The notes under the pieces: generated by a model
What the model was told of the DNA's origin: nothing
Database searches by the model: none
Seen by the model: only the letters and a program-made list of their open reading frames with translations
Part shown: one piece after another, positions 8,632 to 16,329 of the stretch
How the letters are laid out: each line of letters begins with the position of its first letter
How positions within the stretch are numbered: the stretch's first letter is position 1
Source of the DNA: Actinomycetes bacterium
GTDB taxonomy: Bacteria; Actinomycetota; Acidimicrobiia; Acidimicrobiales; Poriferisodalaceae
Direction: 5' to 3'
Assembly (NCBI GenBank): GCA_024228575.1
Contig: JAAETH010000082.1
Location: forward strand, 1 to 46,731
DNA: 46,731 bases
Translations under genes and position numbers: made by a program

Positions 8632-8637
8632 ACGCTA
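8632..8637 (-). promoter_or_regulatory. Putative -10 box TAGCGT before coaE
   Basis: TAGCGT on the minus strand ends 6 nt before the coaE ATG, fitting leaderless transcription. Confidence 0.45.
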
Positions 8638-8684
8638 GCCGCCGTGAGCCCTTTGGACTCGGACGGCACGTGACCTATTCGCGC

Positions 8685-9821
8685 CTAGGCGAGGACCGCC
8701 TCGCTGGTCTGCACGAGGGCTCGCACGGCAAGGCGTCCCGCTGCGGTGTCGAGATCGTCGGCCAGCAACGAGATCCGACCGTCAGCGGTCCGGCGATACA
8801 GGGCAGGACGGAGACGTCCCGGACGCTTCGCGTGCTCGTCGACGGCTCCATCGACAAGAGCTGCGAGAGCAGCCTTCGTCGGATTGTCTCCCAGCGAGAC
8901 GATCGCGACGTGTTCGCCGCCGGTGGCCACAAGAGCGGTCTCGTCTGATCGCAGCGGAACGTGTAGTTCGAGGAATGCGAGGGCTGCGCCGATCTCGGGA
9001 AGCTCTGACTCGAGCACGAAGACCCTGCTCGATGCATCGACCAGTACGAGGTCGACGTTGGGCCTGCACACATCTCGTATCCGCGCTTCGGCCATGCCCT
9101 CGGCGATCGAACGATCGATGCACCAGCGCCCCAGGCGATCGTTGGTGACCCATTCGTCGGCGCCAAGTGACAGAGCGGTGACCGTTCCGGGCACTGCGGA
9201 GGGACCGATGGCTTCGGTGGGAATGCCCTTGGTCATGTCCTTGGAGACAACCCGGACCGACAGCGACTCGAGGGCCTGTTCGAGCTGTTCGAGCGGATGT
9301 TGTGTCGGCGCGGGCGCCGGGTCGGTGATGATCACTGGTGCGGCGGTGGGAGTATGAGCCTGCACGGGAGCGGCTGCGGGAATCTCTCCGGCGACGGGCG
9401 TGGGTTTCTGGCTGCGAAGGTCGAGCATTCCGCTTGTCATCGCCTGGACTGGTCTTGGCTTCATCCCGAGTGCTGCCGACAGAGACGGGGCCGACAGGGC
9501 TCCTGCACGAGAGGGGCGTCGGCTGCGTTGCTCGGCCACGTCCTCGACTACCAGCTGGCCGAGAGGTGATGATGCCTGATTGCCTCGAGCGGCCAGGTTC
9601 TGGGCTACTCCCGATGCGTACTGATTGATCGCATCGGCCCAGGTCGAACGGTCCGAACGGGCGAGATGAGGCAGCAGCGATTCGACGTCGATGACGTCGG
9701 AACCGGTGTGGACACGTCCTCCATCGTAGTACGCGTCCAATCCGCTGCTCCTGAGGATGTCGACGATTCGCATTGCGACCCATGCTCGGTCTGCGGTGCC
9801 CTTGTTGTTGCCGGTCGTCAT
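8685..9821 (-). CDS. Hypothetical protein, two domains joined by an Ala/Pro-rich linker
   Basis: This 378-aa protein is not recognised. Residues 1-75 look like a compact alpha/beta domain (AWVAMRIVDILRSSGLDAYY, then VHTGSDVIDVESLLPHL). Residues about 95-190 are rich in Ala, Pro and Ser and probably disordered. Residues about 205-378 form a second domain that begins near ALSLGADEWVTNDRLGRWCID and contains DVCRPNVDLVLVDASSRVFVLESE. No signal peptide or membrane segment is seen, so it is probably cytoplasmic. The ATG has a strong GGGGAGG site 7 nt upstream. It is divergent from the binding-protein gene at 9987. In the second domain, VDLVLVD and FVLESELPEI superficially recall nuclease-like beta strands, but no catalytic set can be assigned. 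Confidence 0.7.
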   Translation of the reverse strand: MTTGNNKGTADRAWVAMRIVDILRSSGLDAYYDGGRVHTGSDVIDVESLLPHLARSDRSTWADAINQYASGVAQNLAARGNQASSPLGQLVVEDVAEQRSRRPSRAGALSAPSLSAALGMKPRPVQAMTSGMLDLRSQKPTPVAGEIPAAAPVQAHTPTAAPVIITDPAPAPTQHPLEQLEQALESLSVRVVSKDMTKGIPTEAIGPSAVPGTVTALSLGADEWVTNDRLGRWCIDRSIAEGMAEARIRDVCRPNVDLVLVDASSRVFVLESELPEIGAALAFLELHVPLRSDETALVATGGEHVAIVSLGDNPTKAALAALVDGAVDEHAKRPGRLRPALYRRTADGRISLLADDLDTAAGRLAVRALVQTSEAVLA

Positions 9822-9986
9822 CTCTGTGCCTCCCCGCGACTGACGGTCGCTAGTGAGTTAGGTGTCGGCCACGGAGCTCCGGGCTTCAGCGGTTGGGCAT
9901 CAACAGCGTCCCAGCCGTGGGGGCTCGGCATCACAGCCCCGGGTCCGGCGTCTTCAGCAGGTGCTGCTGCGGTCGACGTATCTCAC

Positions 9987-11417
9987 ATGGAAGGGTCAAG
10001 ACGATCGGGGGTGGCGGCTTTCGCGGTTGTTGTTCTCGCGGCCTCCTGCACATCGTCAGCCGATGCGGGCCAAGGCGACGTGGGTCGTGCCGACATCAAC
10101 ATCATCACCACGGTCCTCGACCCCGTGGATCCGGTGGACCGCTTGGATCCCCTGCAACTACCGGTAGTCGAGATATCTGACTCGACGACCAGTTCGACTT
10201 CTTCGACGACCACGACATCGACGACCACGACATCGACGACCGAGCAGCCGAGCGATACAACGGTTGCTCCGAACACGACCGTGGCGCCGACGACGTCGCT
10301 GCCCGTCACCAGCACCACAGCCATATCCGGAATACCACCGTGGCAGATCGGTCTCTTGAACACAGAGTCGAGTGTCTCTGGTTCGTTCCAGGCCTTCCGG
10401 CACGGTGTCGAAGCCGCCGTCGGCTGGTGGAACGACAGCGCGGCGGCAACGGGAGGCCGGGGGATTGCGCTCGTTTCGTGTGCCGGAACCGATGCTGTCT
10501 CGACCGTTGCGTGCGCCGAGGAGCTCGTGTCGTCCAGCGATGCGATCATCCACGGCATCGACCTCTTCTCGGAATTGTCGATACCGATTATCGAGCAGGG
10601 ATCCGTTCCAGTCCTCGGGGGAATGGCCGTACGTTCCGTCGATGCGTTCGCTGCGAACGCGGGACTCGATGTCGGCGGGCCTCCAGCGGCACACGCTGCC
10701 CTCGCCCAACGTGTGATCGATGAAGGTCACTCGAACGTTGTGGTGTTCCATGACGACACCGATATTGGTTTCGAGATGATTGACGTGTTCGTTCGGCCGA
10801 TCCTCGAAGCGGCAGGTGTTGTGGTCACACTGCTGCCGGTACCCGTCGCGACATCGGACTCGACCGGCGTTGTGGCTCCTCTCGCCCCCAACGTTGCCGA
10901 TTCGTGGATCGTCGCCACCAGCGAGTCGTCGTGTGGATCCATCGCGACTTCGCGCGCTCAACTTGGACTCACGATCAAGATCGTGTGGTCGACATCGTGT
11001 GCGACCGACGGGGTGTTCGACAACTTCGGCGAGTTGATGGCCGGCGACGAGATCGCTTTCGAACTGGTCGAACCGAGGCTGTTCGACTACGTCAGCTCAG
11101 ACCTGAGGGCTGGCTACGAACTGGCCAACCAGGTCCTGTTGCAGCATGAGACCAGCCCGGCGGACGATCCGCTGGCCCTTCGCGGCTGGTTGGTCGGAAC
11201 GAGGTTGGTGCAGACCCTGGAGCGAGGGACCACCGATCTTGTGGCGTCACGAGATGTCCGCGGCCCCAACCCGTTGGGCGCCGGCGAGATTGCCTGTGGT
11301 GCGAACGCAACGGCCGTCTGCTCTGGCGACGTCATGTTCTTCGGTTGGGACGGTGAAACCATCAGGCCCCCGATGAGCCTTGCCAATGGTCTTGGTTCCA
11401 TCGAGGAAGTGAGCTGA
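9987..11417 (+). CDS. Lipoprotein with type 1 periplasmic-binding fold (Leu/Ile/Val receptor-like)
   Basis: This 476-aa protein starts with MEGSRRSG, a hydrophobic core and AASC, a lipobox with cysteine near residue 21. A Thr/Ser-rich linker of about 50 residues follows (about 66-115), encoded partly by a 15-bp repeat around 10204-10240. The remaining 360 residues resemble extracellular ligand receptors of the branched-chain amino acid type. They start with a beta strand (WQIGLLNTES) and have FRHGVEAAVGWWND in the position of the first helix. Later SNVVVFHDDTDIGFEMIDVF matches the hinge-region pattern. No permease is nearby, so it may be an orphan receptor. The frame stays open upstream to 9666, but the signal peptide places the start at 9987. 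Confidence 0.7.
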   Translation: MEGSRRSGVAAFAVVVLAASCTSSADAGQGDVGRADINIITTVLDPVDPVDRLDPLQLPVVEISDSTTSSTSSTTTTSTTTTSTTEQPSDTTVAPNTTVAPTTSLPVTSTTAISGIPPWQIGLLNTESSVSGSFQAFRHGVEAAVGWWNDSAAATGGRGIALVSCAGTDAVSTVACAEELVSSSDAIIHGIDLFSELSIPIIEQGSVPVLGGMAVRSVDAFAANAGLDVGGPPAAHAALAQRVIDEGHSNVVVFHDDTDIGFEMIDVFVRPILEAAGVVVTLLPVPVATSDSTGVVAPLAPNVADSWIVATSESSCGSIATSRAQLGLTIKIVWSTSCATDGVFDNFGELMAGDEIAFELVEPRLFDYVSSDLRAGYELANQVLLQHETSPADDPLALRGWLVGTRLVQTLERGTTDLVASRDVRGPNPLGAGEIACGANATAVCSGDVMFFGWDGETIRPPMSLANGLGSIEEVS

Positions 11418-11426
11418 GCGGGCCGA

Positions 11427-11432
11427 TAGTGT
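11427..11432 (+). promoter_or_regulatory. Putative -10 box TAGTGT, leaderless start
   Basis: TAGTGT ends 7 nt before the ATG at 11440, with no Shine-Dalgarno motif between. Confidence 0.45.
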
Positions 11433-11439
11433 CGATCCG

Positions 11440-12270
11440 ATGCACGTAGGTGGTCCGCACGGCGACACTCCACACGGCATGATCGCTGTCGATTTCGACG
11501 GCACCTTGCTTCGTTCCGATCGCACTGTCTCCGACAGAACCAACCGCGCATTGGTCGGGGCAGCTGAAGCCGGTTGGTTGGTCGTCGGAGCCACCGGCCG
11601 TCCGCTGCCGCTGGCGGAACTCGTGGCGAGGTCTGTGCCGTCCATGGGATTCGTAGCGTGTATGAACGGGGCTGCGATCCTCGACATCGAGACGGATGAT
11701 GTCGTGCTGGACACCGTCGTAGATGTCGACGCGGTCCTCGAGGCCGGTCGGTTGATCCGGAGCAGGATTCCCTCCGCCGGGCTTGCTGTCGACCTCACCG
11801 ATGGTTCGCAGATGTGGGAGGACGGGTTTGGCCATCTCGTGCCCCTCCGTCCTCTTGGCGAGTGCGATGACGATGTCCTCGTCGCTCTTGCTGCGTCGGG
11901 GCACACTGATGTCCGGAAGCTGATCGCGTTCAGCGATGAGATCGAGGCTCATGCCCTCCTCGACGCCATCGACGAACTTCTTGGGCCTGAACACGGGGTA
12001 GCACACTCGGGGCTTCCGTTCGTCGAGATCGGTGCTCCCGGTGTTTCGAAGGCATCTGCGCTCGCTTGGTTGGCTGACGACCGCGGCGTCGAGGTCGGGA
12101 ATTGTGTTGCCTTCGGCGATGAGATCAACGATCACGAGATGCTCGTGTGGGCGGGAACCGGTGTGGCGATGGGCAACGCGGACGATGCCACCAAGGCGCG
12201 CGCCGACGTGGTAACCGCCGCGAACGACGACGACGGCATAGCGATCTATGTCGAGGAACTCCTTCGTTGA
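11440..12270 (+). CDS. Cof-type HAD-IIB hydrolase
   Basis: This is a 276-aa phosphatase of the Cof/YbjI group, which hydrolyses small sugar or cofactor phosphates in the cytoplasm. Motif I is IAVDFDGTLLRSD near residues 15-27; GATGRP near 50 is motif II. A lysine in VSKASALAWL is motif III, and CVAFGDEINDHEMLVWAG with the paired acidic residues is motif IV. GVAMGNADDATKARADVVT is the usual C-terminal signature. The cap lies between motifs II and III, as in class IIB. Substrate cannot be predicted. A second methionine at residue 14 (11479) is a possible alternative start that would remove a His/Gly-rich leader. Confidence 0.9.
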   Translation: MHVGGPHGDTPHGMIAVDFDGTLLRSDRTVSDRTNRALVGAAEAGWLVVGATGRPLPLAELVARSVPSMGFVACMNGAAILDIETDDVVLDTVVDVDAVLEAGRLIRSRIPSAGLAVDLTDGSQMWEDGFGHLVPLRPLGECDDDVLVALAASGHTDVRKLIAFSDEIEAHALLDAIDELLGPEHGVAHSGLPFVEIGAPGVSKASALAWLADDRGVEVGNCVAFGDEINDHEMLVWAGTGVAMGNADDATKARADVVTAANDDDGIAIYVEELLR

Positions 12271-12315
12271 CCCTGGCCAGCGGAGACTTGGGCCGGTATG
12301 GAGCTGTTGCAGGCG

Positions 12316-13452
12316 TCAGCGGTGCGGTGAGGAGATGATCGTTTCGACGATTTCGGCATGGTCGTCGGTGACGGTGACGAGATCCAGCCAACGCCGGCCT
12401 GCACCCACGCTGCGTAGGACGTCGAGCACCGGCACTTCCCTCGTCCAGAAGTCGACGCCCAGGAAGACCATCGGACTCGGGTCGCCCACTGTCTCGTAGT
12501 GGTTCTGGGTCGCGTCCTGGAAGACCTCCTGCACGGTGCCCGCCGAACCAGGTGTGAAGACGATGCCTCGCGTCGCGACAGTCAACAGACCGTCTTCTCT
12601 GACCGAGTTGGCGAAGTACTTGGCGATATCGGTGGCGAAGGCATTCGGTGGTTCATGGCCGTACTGCCAGGTCGGAATCGACAAGCTGCGATGGTCGTCG
12701 CACGACCGGCGGGGAAATCGCTGGCGCACGGTGAATGCTGCGGCCAACCAACGATCCGAGGGCTGGAACGTTGGCGCCTCCGCAAGCATGGTGATAGCGG
12801 TCGCGAGGGTGCTGTCGTCGTAGTTGCTCAACCAGGCACCGAGATGGGTCGCCTCCATGGCGCCTGGGCCTCCTCCCGACGCCATGGTGAGGCCGTTTCT
12901 CGCTAGCTGGCGCGATATGGTCGCAACCGTCGCGAATTGGGGGTCGGTTCGTTCGATGCCATGGCCGCCCATGACGGCGACAATCTGACGGCCTTCGACG
13001 AAATCGGCAAGTGCATCGGTGATCGAATGATCGTGCAACCGGCGAGCGAGAGTCTCGACGACGTTTGCTCCCGTCACCCGGCCCGTCCGTATCCAGTGTG
13101 CGTAGACGCGAGCATCAAGAGTGGTCTCATATGTCGAGATGTCCGACGGGTCGAAGCCGCCGTAGAGATCGTCGACGGAGTAGAGACCGCGGCGACAGGT
13201 ATCGAAGGGACGATCACCGAGGCGGGGGAACACGATGGCCCGCTGTTCGACCAGGTGGACGAGAAGGTCAGGCTCGATGATGCAGCCGATGAGAGTCATA
13301 CCTTCGACCACCGATTTTCGAAGGTCGGCCTCGAAGGGACCAAGATCGATGCCCTGCACAACGACGTTGCCGAGGTCGGGCTCGACGAGTGCGGTCTCGA
13401 GTTCGGCGGCCGATTCGACCTCGATCAGGTGAGCGTGTTTCTGGCTCGTCAC
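12316..13452 (-). CDS. LOG-like Rossmann-fold nucleotide-binding protein
   Basis: This 378-aa protein contains a lysine-decarboxylase-like (LOG/PpnN) fold. Family members cleave nucleoside monophosphates to the free base and ribose phosphate. GGGPGAMEATH near residue 192 matches the conserved phosphate-binding loop. PGSAGTVQEVFQ near 300 stands where the PGGxGTxxE motif is usual, with the catalytic glutamate kept. The first 150 residues form an extra N-terminal domain of unknown role. The GTG at 13452 is favoured over 13500 because it makes a GTGA overlap with the stop of the DUF952 gene. LSIPTWQYGHEPPNAFATDI near residue 258 is an insertion relative to short LOG proteins. Confidence 0.8.
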   Translation of the reverse strand: MTSQKHAHLIEVESAAELETALVEPDLGNVVVQGIDLGPFEADLRKSVVEGMTLIGCIIEPDLLVHLVEQRAIVFPRLGDRPFDTCRRGLYSVDDLYGGFDPSDISTYETTLDARVYAHWIRTGRVTGANVVETLARRLHDHSITDALADFVEGRQIVAVMGGHGIERTDPQFATVATISRQLARNGLTMASGGGPGAMEATHLGAWLSNYDDSTLATAITMLAEAPTFQPSDRWLAAAFTVRQRFPRRSCDDHRSLSIPTWQYGHEPPNAFATDIAKYFANSVREDGLLTVATRGIVFTPGSAGTVQEVFQDATQNHYETVGDPSPMVFLGVDFWTREVPVLDVLRSVGAGRRWLDLVTVTDDHAEIVETIISSPHR

Positions 13453-13811
13453 GGTCGAGAGATGGGCAGTTGCCTGAGCCCGTTCTCGTCGGCGTCCCAT
13501 CCGTGGGTTGCAGTGACGGCGTCGGTGGGTATCGGGCCATAAGAGTGTGGGAACTCACGTCCCACCGATGGCGCCATCTCCCAAACCAGGGTGCCCTCGG
13601 TGAGTTGGTCTGGATCGATCTCGAGCACGATGAGTCCACTGACACCCTCGTAGTGACGCCTGGTCGTGGCGAGCAACTCATCACTCGTCGACATGTGGAT
13701 AAAGCCCTCGTTCTCGAGTGAAGGGTGCACGTATTGGCCGGCCTCGGCGGCCGCCGCCCACGCTTCGGGTGTCGTGATGTGGAAGATCGAATCGGGCTGG
13801 TCGCTGCTCAT
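13449..13811 (-). CDS. DUF952 family protein
   Basis: This 120-aa cytoplasmic protein is close to the usual length of the DUF952 family, whose function is not established. Family-typical stretches are IFHITTPEAWAAA near residue 9, the GFIHMSTSDEL segment near 36, and LIVLEIDPDQL near 60. GFIHxS places a histidine and serine near a predicted pocket. The stop overlaps the GTG of the LOG-like gene (GTGA), indicating translational coupling. Two bases of its ATG fall inside a 30-bp tandem repeat, so its 5' leader consists of repeat units. Confidence 0.88.
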   Translation of the reverse strand: MSSDQPDSIFHITTPEAWAAAAEAGQYVHPSLENEGFIHMSTSDELLATTRRHYEGVSGLIVLEIDPDQLTEGTLVWEMAPSVGREFPHSYGPIPTDAVTATHGWDADENGLRQLPISRP

Positions 13812-13878
13812 GTGAACAGTGTCGCGTCAAGCGCCACGTATGTGAACAGTGTCGCGTCAAGCGCCACGTATGTGAACA
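13810..13878. repeat. 30-bp tandem repeat, 2.3 copies, joining two genes
   Basis: Identical units lie at 13810-13839 and 13840-13869, with a 9-bp partial copy at 13870-13878. The array includes two bases of the DUF952 start codon and, on the minus strand, the last codons and the stop (13857-13859) of the JmjC/cupin-like gene. Each unit contains ACAGTG and, on the minus strand, TTGACG. Confidence 0.95.
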
Positions 13879-14495
13879 AGCGAGATCATCGCCGCCGGTT
13901 CTCTGGCAGGCGACCAGAGAGCCCTGATGCTCCAGGACTCGGCGGGTGAGGCCTGAAGCAGCCACCAACGCGGTGGAACGTAGACGGTGTCGCCGGCCTC
14001 GAGCTCGGCCGAGTGGGGCTCGATCTCGACGTGCCTTCGGATCTGATCGACCAGGTGGGAGGCAACATCGGTGTGTGCTACCACGAGATCGAGGCCTCTG
14101 TTCCATCTGCGTGTTCGAAGCGGCGACGTATGGCGTCCCAGATCGAGTGGCCCGAGCAGGGCGACCGTCGAAGTGGCGTTCGCCTGGTGGAGCGCCATGT
14201 GCCTGCGGTTGCGGGTGATACGGGTCCGACATCTTGGCTCACCGTGTTGGCCGGCGCTGTGTTGATCGAGGGAGCTGTGTTGATCGAGGGAGCTGTGTTG
14301 ATCGAGGGAGCTGTGTTGATCGAGGGAGCTGTGATCGAGAGAACCGTGATCGAAGCTACTGCAACGACGGCCGTCGAGTTCCGCCCCGAAGAGCAGAGGC
14401 CGGTCGGGAGCACCTCTCACAGCTATCGGGCGCGAGTATCCGTACGTTGCTGCCTCCAGGACAGCGGGGGTCGAGGCAGGGATTTCGTCCAACAC
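13857..14495 (-). CDS. JmjC/cupin-like protein with an expanded in-frame repeat
   Basis: This 212-aa frame has a cupin-like C-terminal half: VEIEPHSAELEAGDTVYVPPRWW near residues 150-172 matches the GDxxYxPxxWW strand of JmjC-type cupins, then WSIRALWSP. The N-terminal YGYSRPIAVRGA stretch also matches the start of such domains. Residues about 50-80 are a low-complexity tract with four SLDQHS repeats and degenerate flanks. The tract may replace or interrupt the central strands that carry the metal-binding HxD, which I do not see. The last codons (LVHIRGA) and the stop come from the 30-bp repeat. It may be a decayed or remodelled oxygenase. GTG start; no strong ribosome site. Confidence 0.5.
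   Translation of the reverse strand: MLDEIPASTPAVLEAATYGYSRPIAVRGAPDRPLLFGAELDGRRCSSFDHGSLDHSSLDQHSSLDQHSSLDQHSSLDQHSAGQHGEPRCRTRITRNRRHMALHQANATSTVALLGPLDLGRHTSPLRTRRWNRGLDLVVAHTDVASHLVDQIRRHVEIEPHSAELEAGDTVYVPPRWWLLQASPAESWSIRALWSPAREPAAMISLVHIRGA
14256..14327. repeat. 18-bp tandem repeat, 4 copies, in frame
   Basis: Four identical units lie at 14256-14273, 14274-14291, 14292-14309 and 14310-14327, followed by degenerate copies to about 14360. On the minus strand each unit encodes SLDQHS inside the JmjC/cupin-like gene. Because 18 is a multiple of 3, copy-number change keeps the frame. Confidence 0.95.
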
Positions 14496-14511
14496 GACAG
14501 GAACACTAGAT

Positions 14512-14583
14512 CACTGTATGTGGTTGTCAACACTGTGTGTGGTCTCCAGCGCTGTATTGGTGTGGGCACTGTGTGGAGTGGGA
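14512..14583. repeat. Degenerate 17-19-bp tandem repeat
   Basis: Four imperfect units begin at 14512, 14531, 14550 and 14567. Each starts with C[AG]CTGT and has a GTG-rich body. It lies in the 130-bp gap between the divergent JmjC/cupin-like and small lipoprotein genes. Confidence 0.7.
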
Positions 14584-14619
14584 ACGGGAGAACTGCCGTG
14601 ACTGCGACCCTGCCCATCT

Positions 14620-14634
14620 GTCACAGTGTGTGAC
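14620..14634. promoter_or_regulatory. 15-bp dyad overlapping a start codon
   Basis: GTCACAGTGTGTGAC is a perfect inverted repeat: 6-bp arms around a GTG centre that is also the putative start codon of the small lipoprotein. It could be an operator or an mRNA hairpin that hides the start. The nearest protein start in the array above shares its CACTGTGT theme. Confidence 0.4.
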
Positions 14635-15099
14635 GTGGTAGTCGCTGTTCGTGCGTCTCGTGGACGGTTGGTCCGTGTTGTCATCGGTTCCATCGCGCTG
14701 GTCGCGATGGCCGGATGTACAGGTTCGACCAACGGCGATGATGAACACTCGACAGCTCAATGGTGTGTCAGAGCGTCCGCGCTCCTCGAGGTCGTGGACG
14801 GCCTCAAACACCGCAGCGCCCTGCCCACACCAGCAGACCTGAATGAGGACATCGCTGTTGCTCGTCGCCTCGTCGGCGAGATCGAGAGTGTGGTGCCCGA
14901 AAGCCTCTCTGGCGATGTTTCGTCCCTGGAGGATGCCATCGAGGTCTACAGCGAGGCTGTCGAGCAGGCGGGCTTTGACCTTCTGGCAGCTCAGACCCAG
15001 TTCAGCACCGAGGAACAGGTCGCTCTCTACGCACTCGAGCGAAACGGCGTCGATGACGCGATCACCAGGATCGACGATTCGTTGGCCGCGTGTCCGTGA
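14626..15099 (+). CDS. Small hypothetical lipoprotein
   Basis: This 157-aa protein has a signal peptide to about residue 31 (RGRLVRVVIGSIALVAMAGC) with the lipobox cysteine near 31. The mature part is mostly helical and acidic, with cysteines at WCVRAS and at the C-terminal AACP that could form a disulfide. No family is recognised. The GTG at 14626 or the GTG at 14635 could be the start; the first lies in the centre of a dyad. It precedes the M23 peptidase by 54 bp on the same strand. A helical lipoprotein next to an envelope hydrolase suggests a helper role, but this is inference. Confidence 0.65.
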   Translation: MCDVVVAVRASRGRLVRVVIGSIALVAMAGCTGSTNGDDEHSTAQWCVRASALLEVVDGLKHRSALPTPADLNEDIAVARRLVGEIESVVPESLSGDVSSLEDAIEVYSEAVEQAGFDLLAAQTQFSTEEQVALYALERNGVDDAITRIDDSLAACP

Positions 15100-15153
15100 T
15101 GATCCGTCCCTGACAACCCTTTCGCGCCGCTGTTGGTGGTCGTCTGGTGACTC

Positions 15154-16329
15154 GTGGACCGAGGAGTGACTCTTGCTGCGCTGGTTTGTGCGTGTGTTCT
15201 TGGGCTTGTGGCCGGTGGGCCTGTCGCCGGTCTTCAGGATGCGGGCGCAGCGGACTCCGAGGGCGCTACCGGGACTGGCGATGCAGTGTCCGAATTCGTC
15301 GACCTGACGGCGGTATCGGAAGGTGAACGAGCGGCAGCCGAGATCAGGGGTGCAGTACGAGATGCTGCGGCGCGTCGTGTTGCTGCGGCGCAAGCGGGTG
15401 ACGCAGAAGCCTTGGCGGGCTTGATGGCAGCCGAAGAGGCGATGATCTCGAGAGCCGTGGAGGTTCAGCTAGCGGGTTCCGAACTCGACACCGCTCAGTT
15501 CGAGCATCGAGAGTCGCTCGACGAATTCCGCGAGGCGCGGCAGGACCTCAACACCCATTTGGCCACCCTCTACACCATCGGCCCGATCCGCACCGTGGAT
15601 GTTGTCGGTGATGTGGACGGCGACGTCGTCGTCGCCGTCCTCAGCCGGAAGGTCCTTCTTGAATCGGTCTTTGCGGGTGCTGAGAAACGCATGCTCGACG
15701 CATTTCTGGCGACCGAGATCGATGTCGATATCAGATCTATGGCCGCCGAGCGCCGCGCTGCCGAGGACGAGATGAGAGCCCTTCGGCAGAGCCGTGTCGC
15801 CGCATCGGCCGACGTAGCCGAAGCCTCGGCCATTCTTGATGCCTTGGCAGCCCTGCCCGATGACGTCGTCTTCCCGATAGCCGGCGATCACAACTTCATC
15901 GATACGTTCCTCGCACCGCGAATGTATGGCTCGGCGGATGCGCACCGACATCAAGGAACAGATGTGTTCGCTGCCGAGGGAACACCGCTCGTGGCGATGG
16001 AACGTGGGATTGTCGTGAGGATTGGCCAGATCAGACTCGGAGGGAATCGGTTCTGGCTGATCGGCGAGTCCGGAGCCCGGTACTACTACGCCCACCTCTC
16101 TGGGTTCGCCGAGATCGAGGAAGGTCAGTTCGTTGAAGCGGGCACCGTAGTGGGGTATGTCGGAAACACGGGCAACGCACGAACGACACCACCTCATCTG
16201 CACATCCAGGTGCATCCCGATGGCGGGCGGGCCGTCAACCCGTACCCCTTGTTGCGTCAACTCGCCGATCGAGACGCCGGCCTCATCGAGGCCGGCGGCA
16301 CTGCTCTAGGGGCATTGCCTCCCGCCTAG
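15154..16329 (+). CDS. Secreted M23 (LytM) family peptidase with coiled-coil region
   Basis: This 391-aa exported zinc endopeptidase is expected to cut peptidoglycan peptides. A signal peptide covers about residues 1-27. Residues about 50-235 are Ala/Glu/Arg-rich and probably helical or coiled coil. The M23 domain starts near 240. HQGTDVFA near 267-274 gives the first zinc histidine and aspartate, and HLHIQV near 348-353 gives the HxH motif, so the active site looks intact. YYYAHLSGF between them is typical. The start GTG 15154 fits the signal peptide; GTG 15166 is an alternative. Its 3' end overlaps the convergent ABC ATPase gene by 24 bp. It resembles the second M23 protein at 25467 in order of parts but has no Thr-rich linker. 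Confidence 0.88.
   Translation: MDRGVTLAALVCACVLGLVAGGPVAGLQDAGAADSEGATGTGDAVSEFVDLTAVSEGERAAAEIRGAVRDAAARRVAAAQAGDAEALAGLMAAEEAMISRAVEVQLAGSELDTAQFEHRESLDEFREARQDLNTHLATLYTIGPIRTVDVVGDVDGDVVVAVLSRKVLLESVFAGAEKRMLDAFLATEIDVDIRSMAAERRAAEDEMRALRQSRVAASADVAEASAILDALAALPDDVVFPIAGDHNFIDTFLAPRMYGSADAHRHQGTDVFAAEGTPLVAMERGIVVRIGQIRLGGNRFWLIGESGARYYYAHLSGFAEIEEGQFVEAGTVVGYVGNTGNARTTPPHLHIQVHPDGGRAVNPYPLLRQLADRDAGLIEAGGTALGALPPA

Noticed and set aside
9666-9986. N-terminal extension of the binding lipoprotein
   Set aside because: A clear signal peptide starts at 9987, and the extension overlaps the divergent gene.
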